From: Bradyrhizobium sp. CB82
GTDB lineage: Bacteria > Pseudomonadota > Alphaproteobacteria > Rhizobiales > Xanthobacteraceae
Assembly (NCBI RefSeq): GCF_029714405.1
Contig: NZ_CP121650.1
Location: 1,555,001 to 1,619,000 of the forward strand
Length of the DNA stretch: 64,000 nt
Reading direction: 5' to 3'
A program made the translations under genes and the position numbers. The notes under the pieces are model-generated. The model was not told the origin of the DNA and did no database searches. It saw nothing but the letters and a program-made list of their open reading frames with translations. Shown here piece after piece: positions 15,469-23,164 of this stretch (the first letter of the stretch is position 1; every line of letters begins with the position of its first letter).

Positions 15469-16997
15469 AGGCTGTGAATCTTTTTGACTGCTCGCAAGCG
15501 GTATAGCCGAAAGCTGGTGCTGTGTGATTCTCTTGCGGTGATGGATTCGCAGGAGGGATGATGGCCGCTGATGAATTGTTTGGGGATCTGCCGGAGCAGG
15601 CAAAGCCGCAAGCCGGTGCGGCGCCGCTCGCAGCGCCGCGACTTCGTGAGCCCCAACGCGATCAAATCGAGTTGCGAGCAGTGGATATCGAGAGCCTGAT
15701 CGGGGAAGACCATCCGGTGCGCCTGATCTGGTCCTATGTCGAGGAACTCGACCTGAGTGAGCTGAAGAACCGGATCAAAGCGCGGGGCGATCGGCCCGGT
15801 CACCCCGCGACATCGCCGCGGCTTTTGCTGGCGCTGTGGCTCTATGCCACCAGCGAGGGCGTCGGCAGCGCGCGCGCGTTGGAGCGGCTTTGCGAGAGCC
15901 ATGACGCCTATCGTTGGCTGTGTGGCGGGGTGTCGGTGAACCATCACACGCTGGCGGACTTCCGGGTCGGTTGCGCCGACCTGCTCGACCGGCTGCTTTG
16001 CGAGCATTTGGCGGTGCTGGCGAAGGTCGGCCTCGTCAATCTGGAAACGCTGGCGCAGGACGGTGTTCGGGTCCGGGCCAGCGCCGGGGCCGCTTCGTTC
16101 CGGCGGGAGGCGACGCTCGATCGGCACCTGGCCTTGGCTGAGGCGGTGGTGGAAGACCTCAAACGCGAGGTTGACGCTCGTTCGGATGCTAGCAATCAGC
16201 GCATGAAGGCCGCCAAGGAGCGCGCCGCGCGTGAGCGCAGAGTGCGCGTCAAAGCGGCGCAGACGGCGCTCGCCGAAATCAAGCAGCAGCGCAAGGAGCG
16301 CGAAGAAAAGCGCGGCAACGGCAAGAAGCCGAAAGAGCCGCGGGCCTCCACGACGGACGCCGACGCACGGGTCATGAAGATGGCCGACGGCGGCTTCCGC
16401 CCCGCCTACAACGTGCAGGTGACGAGTGCCGCCGGCCAGCCGATCGTCGTTGACATCAAGGTCTGCAACACCGGGTCCGACCGCGGCCTGATGCGGCCCA
16501 TGCTGGAGCGGCAGCGCGCGCGTCCTGGCGGGTTGCCCAAGGACCATCTCGTCGATGGCGGCTTTGGCAGTGCCGAGGACATCGAGTGGGCGCACGCCGA
16601 GGGCATCGATATCTTTTGCCCGCCCACTCAATCCAAGCACGGCACCGATCCCCATCTACCGCGACGCGGCGACGGCCCGGGGGTGTTGGCCTGGCGTGCG
16701 CGCATGGCGAGCGAAGAGGGCAAGGCCCGATACAAGCCCCGGTCGATTTGCGAGTGCATACATGCCCGCTGGCGCAACTGGGACCTGCGCCAATTGACCG
16801 TGCGCGGCTTCGAAAAGGTCCGCGCCGTCGTGCTCTGGTACGCCCTCGCCAACAACATCCTGCAAGGCAACCGCCTCGCTAGCGCATAGAGGAGCGTTCA
16901 TCGACATCCCCCAACCTCGCCACAGCCGCCCAGCCCACGCGTTGCCACGACGAGGAACTGCCACATGACCACGCAAAACGAGAAAGATTGGCAAGCT
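15469..16997 (+). mobile_element. IS1182-like insertion sequence, complete, with 5-bp target duplication
   Basis: A 1529-bp element flanked by the direct repeat CTCAG (15464-15468 and 16998-17002). Imperfect terminal inverted repeats read AGGCTGTGAATCTTTTT inward from the left and AGCTTGCCAATCTTTCT inward from the right, sharing AG..TG..AATCTTT.T. It carries one intact transposase gene. Both ends, the gene and the flanking repeat are intact, so insertion is probably recent. The family call comes from the transposase. Confidence 0.8.
15561..16889 (+). CDS. IS1182 family transposase
   Basis: A 442-residue DDE transposase. The N-terminal region (VRLIWSYVEELDLSEL) and helix-rich segment (PRLLLALWLYATSEG) are typical of the IS1182 group. 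A central, highly charged Lys/Arg/Glu segment (about 205-270) is followed by the catalytic core with YNVQVT, the LVDGGFGSAEDI motif and a C-terminal RGFEKVRAVVLWYALANN block. ATG at 15561 is preferred over 15558 because of its spacing to AGGAGGG. The gene is full length and presumably active. Confidence 0.88.
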   Translation: MAADELFGDLPEQAKPQAGAAPLAAPRLREPQRDQIELRAVDIESLIGEDHPVRLIWSYVEELDLSELKNRIKARGDRPGHPATSPRLLLALWLYATSEGVGSARALERLCESHDAYRWLCGGVSVNHHTLADFRVGCADLLDRLLCEHLAVLAKVGLVNLETLAQDGVRVRASAGAASFRREATLDRHLALAEAVVEDLKREVDARSDASNQRMKAAKERAARERRVRVKAAQTALAEIKQQRKEREEKRGNGKKPKEPRASTTDADARVMKMADGGFRPAYNVQVTSAAGQPIVVDIKVCNTGSDRGLMRPMLERQRARPGGLPKDHLVDGGFGSAEDIEWAHAEGIDIFCPPTQSKHGTDPHLPRRGDGPGVLAWRARMASEEGKARYKPRSICECIHARWRNWDLRQLTVRGFEKVRAVVLWYALANNILQGNRLASA

Positions 16998-17002
16998 CTC
17001 AG

Positions 17003-17508
17003 GGTGAGGGGTGCAATGCAGGAACGGTCAGCAGCCGCGGGCGAGCGAAGAGGTGGGTTACGCCTTCGGCTAATTAGTTTGACTCGAGTTCGGAATTTAA
17101 GACGCCAAATCGGCAACAGTCGACTTGGTTGGCGAGTCCGGAATCCATTCATCCGCGTGATTGGTGGTGAAATGGATTCCGGGGTCCGCCCTTCGAGGCC
17201 CCCCGGAAATGACGTGGCGTTTCTCCGTCATCTTGTTGCCGCAAGCTGGCCGTTTGCGGAACTTATGGCAAGTGCAGGCTTTTTCGCCCCCAATCGGGTG
17301 CATTTTGCCTGTCACAAACTCGAAAAAACGTAGCTCAAGGCCTTTCCAAAGCGGGCTCCGGTTGATACATAGCCCACGCACCCGACGGGCTTCGTGCCCC
17401 GGGTTGCCTTCCAAGGAAGCCTTTGGGACGCGAAAGCAAGCCACGCCACCCGCGCTGGTCCGAATTCACCGTCCCCGGGCGTCAATCGAAGGCCTTGCAA
17501 AGGTTTAA
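17003..17508. other. gene-free stretch with repeat remnants
   Basis: No convincing gene. It holds the tail of the split repeat, a GTGGGTTACGCCTTCGGCTAA fragment (GTGGGTTA family, about 17052-17073) and a TCCGGAATCCATTCAT...ATGGATTCCGG inverted element at about 17124-17220 related to 3549-3678. The tRNA promoter presumably lies at its right end. Confidence 0.55.
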
Positions 17509-17585
<77 letters not shown>

Positions 17586-17598
17586 AGTTAGCAAAAAA

Positions 17599-17635
17599 CC
17601 CCAGCAATCTGAATGGTTTGCTGGGGTTGCTATTT
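17599..17635 (+). terminator. rho-independent terminator after tRNA-fMet
   Basis: CCCCAGCAA (17599-17607) pairs with TTGCTGGGG (17618-17626) and is followed by TTGCTATTTT. It lies 14 bases after the tRNA CCA and is well placed to end its transcript. Confidence 0.8.
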
Positions 17636-17675
17636 TGGCCGATTTTGCCTCCAACGATCAATGGCTTAGCTCATG

Positions 17676-17697
17676 GGTTCAAATCGCCCTGCAACCA
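17676..17697 (+). other. degenerate duplicate of the tRNA-fMet 3' end
   Basis: GGTTCAAATC followed by GCCCTGCAACCA repeats the T-loop and 3' end of the tRNA with a three-base shortening and mismatches. It is preceded by GCTCATG, recalling the anticodon. Such displaced tRNA ends are left when integrative elements bring their own copy of the tRNA terminus. Confidence 0.5.
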
Positions 17698-17954
17698 CAC
17701 ACGTTGCCCACAAGAGCGAAGAGGTGTCGCGCACCCGGCTTAGTGCTGCCCGCGAGGGGCGATTGATTTTTCTCTGCGAGATAGCCGAGCCCGTGCGCTT
17801 TGGCTTGATTCAACTGCTCGCGTGCCATCTGGCGCCCGATGAGGCGAGCAAGCTTTCTGAGGACCTGATCTCCGCGGATTGGAATAGGGGGATCGGTGCC
17901 ATCGAAAGTAAGCGGAGCAGCTCGTCCCTCCCCGTGCCCCTTGCGTTCGCTCAT
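17679..17954 (-). CDS. small hypothetical protein, island-associated type
   Basis: A 91-residue reading frame starting MSERKGHGEGRAAP, with a core (PPIPIRGDQVLRKLARLIGRQMARE) that resembles small proteins often encoded next to site-specific recombinases on rhizobial islands. The C-terminal third looks unlike the rest and overlaps the tRNA-end duplicate, so it may be frameshifted or truncated. No recombinase remains beside it. The function is unknown; the reading-frame call itself is uncertain. From 17955 to 18268 I see nothing else. Confidence 0.4.
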   Translation of the reverse strand: MSERKGHGEGRAAPLTFDGTDPPIPIRGDQVLRKLARLIGRQMAREQLNQAKAHGLGYLAEKNQSPLAGSTKPGARHLFALVGNVCGCRAI

Positions 17955-18268
17955 GGGCTGGATTTCGTTCGGTGCCGAAGCCACGTTTCCGCGTCGCGTG
18001 CGGTTTGACCCTCGCCTCTCCTTCGTCATTGGCATCGAGGCCTCTTCCGCCAAGGACGAATCTTCGCACTCGGTTGCTCGTTCCGACCGCTAGGACAGAG
18101 CAGGGCTTCCAAATTGTTTTGGGCTGCCGCTGTTCCAACCCCATCAGCAGGGTTCGCGTTCCAGCGATTTCGGGCTGTCTGCCGCCCCCTCTTCGCAGCC
18201 TCGCTCGTCATGTTCTCGCGCCTGAGGCAGGAGTTCACGCCGACGCTCGATGAGAAGAACACCGTCAG

Positions 18269-18745
18269 GCTCAGGCCATTCAGTTCGAAATCGAGAAGGT
18301 GATCAGCAAGTTTCCGCAGGTCGCGTTAGTGTTCGCGCACCGGTACGCCGGACCTGGCAGTCGATCCGATGCCGCCGAGCGCGTCCGCTACCTACTTCAT
18401 CGCCGAGATCCTCGCGGACACCCGCGATGAGCTCGTTAAATCTCATCTCGATCGGCTGCGAACGATCCGGCCAATCGCTTTTCGGCTTGACCGCCGCGCT
18501 CGAAAACCCGCCGGTGCCGCTGCCGCATTCGAGCCGGAACGTGCGGGCCGCAACCGTACCGCTGACCGCAGTCGCAACATTCGAGCAGACCGAGGGGGCC
18601 AACCAGATCAGCCGGTGGCGACGACCCGCCGCTTGCCGTTTTCGCGGTTGCTACCGTCCTGATCGGAGGGCTGCTGACCGCGACGGTGCTGACGCTTGTG
18701 GTGTTGCCGGCGCTCTATTCGAGATTCGCGGGAGGAGTGGTGGTT
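18269..18745 (+). pseudogene. scrambled remnant of a CusA/CzcA-type heavy-metal RND efflux pump
   Basis: Pieces of an HME-RND transporter occur in native order but alternating orientation. Forward (from 18269): IEKVISKFPQVALVFA, then after a 2-base loss TGTPDLAVDPMPPSAS. Reverse (about 18404-18492): KSDWPD and QPIEMRFNELIAGVREDL. Forward (about 18540-18611): VPLTAVATFEQTEGANQISR. Reverse (18612-18647): RENGKRRVVATG. Forward (18648-18745): TVLIGGLLTATVLTL and VVLPALYSRF. All match well-conserved CusA/CzcA segments. Native proteins are about 1040 residues; most is lost. Non-functional. Confidence 0.75.
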
Positions 18746-19287
18746 GAGCGAGCTAAAGCAGGAAACGGCATGCACCAGGCGGCGGCGTGGAATCCCGATT
18801 CCGGCAAAAAACAACATGCTTCTAGGTGCGCCAACCTCCTTAAAGGAGCTTGGCATGCAACGCGCTGATCTTGGGGCTGCGGCCTCGCTCGTCATGAAGC
18901 TGCCGTACCACAATCCGAGGCCAGTGACTTACGAGGGTGTTCTGGCTTTGCTCGATGACGCGTTCACGGGACGTGTTTACTGTTCCTGACCGGGCGAAAC
19001 GTCGACCCTTCGAGAGACCAACGGCGTTCTTTGCCTAGCGGCGGAATCACCGGCTTGAAGCAAGACCGCGGCTGGCCGGAGGATATGTCGACGAATAGCG
19101 AAGCGATGCGGCAAACTGGCATGGCCGGCAAATACTGGATCTATCGCGAGCGCTTTCAGAATGCCAAGGGGCAGGCGCGACTCGTGTCCCACTTTGCGAG
19201 GGCCCTTCCCACCGATGCCCCTCGGACCGCTTTGGTCTCCAAGTTCGAGGTTGCTCTCACCCACAGCGGCTGCTTGCGCGTCTGCTG
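18746..19287. other. no recognised gene
   Basis: A degenerate stretch. One short frame at 18854-18988 (MQRADLGAAASLV..., 44 residues) has AAAGGAG in front and a leader resembling that of the VOC remnant at 36693, but no family match is recognised. I see no RNA or repeat here. Confidence 0.4.
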
Positions 19288-19884
19288 CTAATCCTGATAT
19301 CCGAGAGTTTGAAGATAGCCTTTGCCGTACGGATAGAAGAGCTCTCTGCGCCCCTGCTGCCACGCAGCTCTAAACTCGGGTGCTGTAATGTCCCAGTCCG
19401 GCCGGCATTTCCTGCACACAGCGCGCAGATCCTGGCGAAGTTCCTCCATAGTGGGACGCCCAAAAAACCAGTAGCCGTTGTAGATCTTGTGAATGATGAG
19501 ACTCGGCTCCAGCACGATCACGTGCGGAATCATTGGATCATGGGCTGGGTCGGTATATTCCGCGATATCGAGATCCTTCTGAACGATGCGCCGCGGATCG
19601 GAGAGAAAGGGCCAGTGCGCCCCTACACCGCTACGATATTCGTTTGTCTGGCTGATGTTATCGGTCGTGATCGTGACCAGCCGGCAATAGCCAACCTCCA
19701 TCTCCCGATGCAATTCCAGCAAGCCTTCAGCCTGGCGGCGATCCTTTGGACAGTAGCCGCCGCGACCAAGCACGACCACCATCGGGTCCTGACCCTGCAG
19801 TTCGGATAATTTTCGATGTTTCCCGGTGTGGTCGCTCAACTCGTAGTCCGGGAAAGCAGCTCCCTGCGTGACGTCGGATCGCAT
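19288..19884 (-). CDS. redoxin / peroxiredoxin-like (AhpC/TSA family) protein
   Basis: A 198-residue thioredoxin-fold protein. The N-terminal GAAFPDYELSDHTGKHRKLSEL is typical of AhpC/TSA redoxins. The expected PxxxTxxC active site is changed to GRGGYCPKDRRQ, keeping a Cys near residue 45. Cytosolic, with no signal peptide. It could reduce a peroxide or act as a thiol partner to the redox enzymes encoded upstream. It lies 39 bases downstream of the MOSC-reductase gene on the same strand, probably as the last gene of that operon. Confidence 0.82.
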   Translation of the reverse strand: MRSDVTQGAAFPDYELSDHTGKHRKLSELQGQDPMVVVLGRGGYCPKDRRQAEGLLELHREMEVGYCRLVTITTDNISQTNEYRSGVGAHWPFLSDPRRIVQKDLDIAEYTDPAHDPMIPHVIVLEPSLIIHKIYNGYWFFGRPTMEELRQDLRAVCRKCRPDWDITAPEFRAAWQQGRRELFYPYGKGYLQTLGYQD

Positions 19885-19923
19885 TTGAATTCTCCATCAT
19901 GGGATGCACTTAAGCCGCTGCCG

Positions 19924-21684
19924 TCACAAGTCGATCACGACGTTGCCCTCGGGCCGTGAGCAGCAAATCAGCAAGTTACCGTCAGCCGGTGCATCGATTG
20001 GTTCCGGGTGGTAGCTGACGGTTCCTGCCACCAGTCCGGTCTCGCAGTTGTGGCACACCCCCGTTCGACACGACCAGCGCACCGGAACGTCGCAAGCTTC
20101 GGCCAACTCGAGCAGGCTCTTGAACGATGATCCCCAGCGGACATTGAGACCGGAACGCGCGAAGGAAACCATAGGTCCCGAGCCCGGAAGTCCCGCCGGC
20201 ACATCGGGCGTTTGGCGGGGCGAAGCGGCGATACCTGGCGTCATGGACGGACCCGTGCCGAATATCTCGGTGCGGATGCGATCCTTGGCGACGCCGAAGG
20301 ACGCAAGGCCGGCGGACAGGTCGCTCATGAACCCGGTCGGTCCGCAGATGTAGAAATCACCATCTCGCGGCAAGTTGAGCTGTTCGATCACTCGCACATC
20401 CAGATGACCACGAACGTCGAAATCAATATGGAGTCGGTCCTCAGAGGCGGGCGCGCTGTAGCAAATCTGGCTGTGATGGCGGGGAAGGGCGCCCAGCAAC
20501 TCGCGCGTCTCGCTGGCAAACGGATGTTCGCTGCCATTGCGGGCCCCGTACAGCCACCAGACATCCCGCGTCGATGCTTCGGCCACCAACGCATGAAGCA
20601 TCGCGAGCACCGGCGTTACTCCGATGCCGGCACTCACCAACACAACAGGCCTGTTGCCCGGCCGCAGCGTGAAGCTGCCGCGCGCCGCGCTCGCCTGCAC
20701 GATGTCGCCAACTTTCAACTCGTCGTCAATATAGGCGCTGGCCGCGCCATGGGCTTCCCTTTTGACGCTCACGCGAAAGAACGAGGCACCGGGCTCGCCC
20801 GACAGCGAATAGCTTCGCATCAGGGCAGGTGCAGCTGTCGCCCCGAGCCGCAACACGACAAACTGTCCGGGAAGTGCCGCGGCGATCAGCTTCCCGTCTG
20901 TCGGTTCGAGCATAAGCGACGTTACGTTGCTGCTCTCGCGCACCTTGCCTGAGACACGAAACGGTCGGAATCCTTGCCATGCCGGTGCCGAGCCGGGCGC
21001 GGTGGTGAGCCCGGCATTCCCTGTCGCTGCACCATCCTTGCGCTCCTGTTTCAACAGCGCCTCGAAGGATTTGCGCCATCCGGCGCTCAGCGCCGGGATG
21101 CGCAGCGCGCGCTCAAGTTGATCGCGGCGGTGACCGGGCATGTATAGCAGGGCATCGATTTCGGACACGCTCATGCGCTCGGGTCCGGCGTCGACGAGCA
21201 TGATCGCGTCGCCGGCCTCAACTGCGCCTTCCTCCAGCACACGCAAATAGAAACCGGGTCTTCCGTGCTTGACCAGCAGCGCAGCCATGTCAGGCTCGTT
21301 CATCCGGATGCCCAGCCGGTAGCAGGTGACCCGCGGCTGCGTCACCTCGAACAAGGCTTTGCCGATCCGGTAACGGTCTCCGATACACACCTCCGCGTCC
21401 GACAGGCCATCAACGGTGAAGTTCTCGCCGAACTGGCCGTAAGCGAAGTCGGATCGGCTCAGTTGATTCTGCCAGTATCGATAGGAATCGTGCTGATAGA
21501 CCAATACAGCGCGGTGTTCGCCGCCGTGGCCCGCCAAATCTCCTTGTCCGTCGCCCTCGATGTTGAGGCGGCGCACCATCCGTGGACCTCTGACCGGCGT
21601 CTTCCAAATGCCGGTATGCACTGTTCTCCCCTGCCAAGTCGTATCGCGCGGCAGACCTACGTTGACTGAAAGCAAGCGTCCCAT
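19924..21684 (-). CDS. MOSC domain - FAD/NAD(P) ferredoxin reductase - 2Fe-2S ferredoxin fusion
   Basis: A 586-residue multidomain oxidoreductase. The MOSC domain (about 10-165) includes HGGEHRAVLVY and the conserved Cys in PRVTCYRLG. A YiiM-like helical segment (about 170-215) is next. A flavin reductase module with FAD motif RSYSLSG and NAD-binding VLVSAGIGVTP follows. The C-terminal plant-type 2Fe-2S domain has CRTGVCHNC and a final Cys in LLICCS. MOSC domains bind molybdenum cofactor-type sulfur carriers; the rest passes electrons from NAD(P)H. ATG at 21684 is chosen (GGAG upstream); its A overlaps the previous TGA, implying translational coupling. Confidence 0.88.
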   Translation of the reverse strand: MGRLLSVNVGLPRDTTWQGRTVHTGIWKTPVRGPRMVRRLNIEGDGQGDLAGHGGEHRAVLVYQHDSYRYWQNQLSRSDFAYGQFGENFTVDGLSDAEVCIGDRYRIGKALFEVTQPRVTCYRLGIRMNEPDMAALLVKHGRPGFYLRVLEEGAVEAGDAIMLVDAGPERMSVSEIDALLYMPGHRRDQLERALRIPALSAGWRKSFEALLKQERKDGAATGNAGLTTAPGSAPAWQGFRPFRVSGKVRESSNVTSLMLEPTDGKLIAAALPGQFVVLRLGATAAPALMRSYSLSGEPGASFFRVSVKREAHGAASAYIDDELKVGDIVQASAARGSFTLRPGNRPVVLVSAGIGVTPVLAMLHALVAEASTRDVWWLYGARNGSEHPFASETRELLGALPRHHSQICYSAPASEDRLHIDFDVRGHLDVRVIEQLNLPRDGDFYICGPTGFMSDLSAGLASFGVAKDRIRTEIFGTGPSMTPGIAASPRQTPDVPAGLPGSGPMVSFARSGLNVRWGSSFKSLLELAEACDVPVRWSCRTGVCHNCETGLVAGTVSYHPEPIDAPADGNLLICCSRPEGNVVIDL

Positions 21685-23162
21685 CACGTTTTTCTCCAAA
21701 GATGGTAGCCGGGTTCCTGAACAGGCGACTCGCCATCAACTCGGCGCAGTTTTCGTCTCCGGACGAGGAGAAGGGCGATACCCAAGAATGCAACGGCCGC
21801 TGCGATGGCCGTGCTCCCGCGAGCAAGCGCGAGTAGCGGCGAGGAGGCCCCGCCTTGGCGCTCTTCGGCGACCTGTTGTTCGGTGATGGCGGTGTCGGCC
21901 GATCCATAGTGCGCGAGCACGAAGTTGCTCAACGCCGCGATGTTGCGATCGCTGAGTGGATTGGCGTCGCTCGGATGGCCGCCGAAGCCCGGCATAAAGG
22001 CCTGTCCTTCCGATGTCGTGCGATTCACGCCGTACAAGATGGTCGCAACGAGGTTGGTCGCATTCCGGGCGCCAGTGGCCGAGTTCGAGAACAGACTTGG
22101 ATAGTAGCCGTCCTTGCTGCCTTGGGCTTCAGCCGAATGGCAAGAGGCGCAATTGCCTTGAAACAGCTCCGCCCCGCTGGGATCGGATTTGCTGTCGGAC
22201 TTCACGCCGTCGCGTCCACGCAGCCCGGCGAGCGCGGAGAACATCTTCCCGGCCGAGAAACGCGAAACCTGGTCGGCCGGATCGCGAACGGCCGGGACAG
22301 CCTGGATATACGTCGCTATAGCATCGAGGTCCGCGGCAGCAAGGTGCTGAAAGCTATACTCGACCGCTTCGCCCATGCTGCCGGCCGCCTGCGCCTTTCC
22401 GGACAAGTGTCCCGTGCGCAAATATGCGACCAGTTCTGTCCTGGTCCAGCGTCCAATGCCGCTGATCGGATCCGACGTGATGTTGGGCGCGTACCAAGGC
22501 CCGACCTGTGCGCCTGACAAGGCACGGCTCGCCTCCTCTTGCATGAGAAGGCCGCGCGGCGTGTGACATGTGCCGCAATGCGCCGCGCCCTGCACGAGGT
22601 ACGCGCCTCGGTTCCACTCTGGCGATTGATTTCGGTCGGGCACAAAAGCTGCCGAGTCCAGAAAAAACAGATTCCAGACGATCATTGAGGCGCGGATATT
22701 CATCGGGAACGGAAGCCTCGTCGATGGCGGGCGTCGTTCGACCGGCTCTACTGCCTGGCTAAAGTACAAATAGAGCGCGTGGATGTCCTCTTCGGTGAAC
22801 TTCGCATAAGATGTGTACGGCATCGCAGGATATAGGTTAGCGCCGTCGCGCCGAACGCCGCGCCGGAGCGCCTGCGAAAACTCCTCCTCTGTGTAGCGTC
22901 CAACTCCGAAATCTGCCGAGGGAGTGATGTTGGTCGAATAGATGGTCCCGAGCGGCGTGCCGATGGGCAGCCCTCCCGCAAAGGCTTTGCCACGAGGCGC
23001 CGTGTGGCAAGCGCTGCAGTCGCCGGCCGTCGCGAGATATTCACCACGCTGGATCGCTGCAGCCGTTTGATCCGGCTGATCAGCGGCCCGACAAATCCCG
23101 GCCGCCGCAGTTGCGGCGAGACAGATCAGAAGCGCACCAAGGTGGTGACGGGAGTTGCCCAT
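21684..23162 (-). CDS. tri-haem cytochrome c subunit of a membrane-bound dehydrogenase
   Basis: A 492-residue exported cytochrome c. A signal peptide (GALLICLAATAAAGICRA) is followed by three haem-binding motifs: CSACH near residue 50, CGTCH near 197 and CASCH near 340. A single C-terminal transmembrane helix (AIAAAVAFLGIALLLV) with Arg/Lys after it anchors it. This is the architecture of gluconate, fructose and alcohol dehydrogenase cytochrome subunits, which pass electrons from the periplasmic flavoprotein to ubiquinone. It is encoded two bases downstream of the flavoprotein gene. Confidence 0.9.
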   Translation of the reverse strand: MGNSRHHLGALLICLAATAAAGICRAADQPDQTAAAIQRGEYLATAGDCSACHTAPRGKAFAGGLPIGTPLGTIYSTNITPSADFGVGRYTEEEFSQALRRGVRRDGANLYPAMPYTSYAKFTEEDIHALYLYFSQAVEPVERRPPSTRLPFPMNIRASMIVWNLFFLDSAAFVPDRNQSPEWNRGAYLVQGAAHCGTCHTPRGLLMQEEASRALSGAQVGPWYAPNITSDPISGIGRWTRTELVAYLRTGHLSGKAQAAGSMGEAVEYSFQHLAAADLDAIATYIQAVPAVRDPADQVSRFSAGKMFSALAGLRGRDGVKSDSKSDPSGAELFQGNCASCHSAEAQGSKDGYYPSLFSNSATGARNATNLVATILYGVNRTTSEGQAFMPGFGGHPSDANPLSDRNIAALSNFVLAHYGSADTAITEQQVAEERQGGASSPLLALARGSTAIAAAVAFLGIALLLVRRRKLRRVDGESPVQEPGYHLWRKT

Positions 23163-23164
23163 GA

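Larger units (their letters stand above)
15368..17012. repeat. host dispersed repeat (CTCATGGTGAGGAGC family) split by an insertion sequence
   Basis: Left part 15368-15468 carries CTCATGGTGAGGAGCGCG...CATCCTTCGAGACG...CTCCTCAG. The right part starting at 16998 continues CTCAGGGTGAGG. Removing the IS and one copy of CTCAG restores the CTCCTCAGGGTGAGG motif seen in the other copies of this repeat. Confidence 0.7.

Noticed and set aside
17676-17697. Second functional tRNA after tRNA-fMet
   Set aside because: Only the T-loop and 3' end are recognisable; no acceptor 5' strand or D-arm can be formed.
17586-19287. Search for an integrase or recombinase gene beside the tRNA
   Set aside because: No tyrosine or serine recombinase motif could be found in any frame here or at 51019-51475, so the island call rests on repeats and content only.
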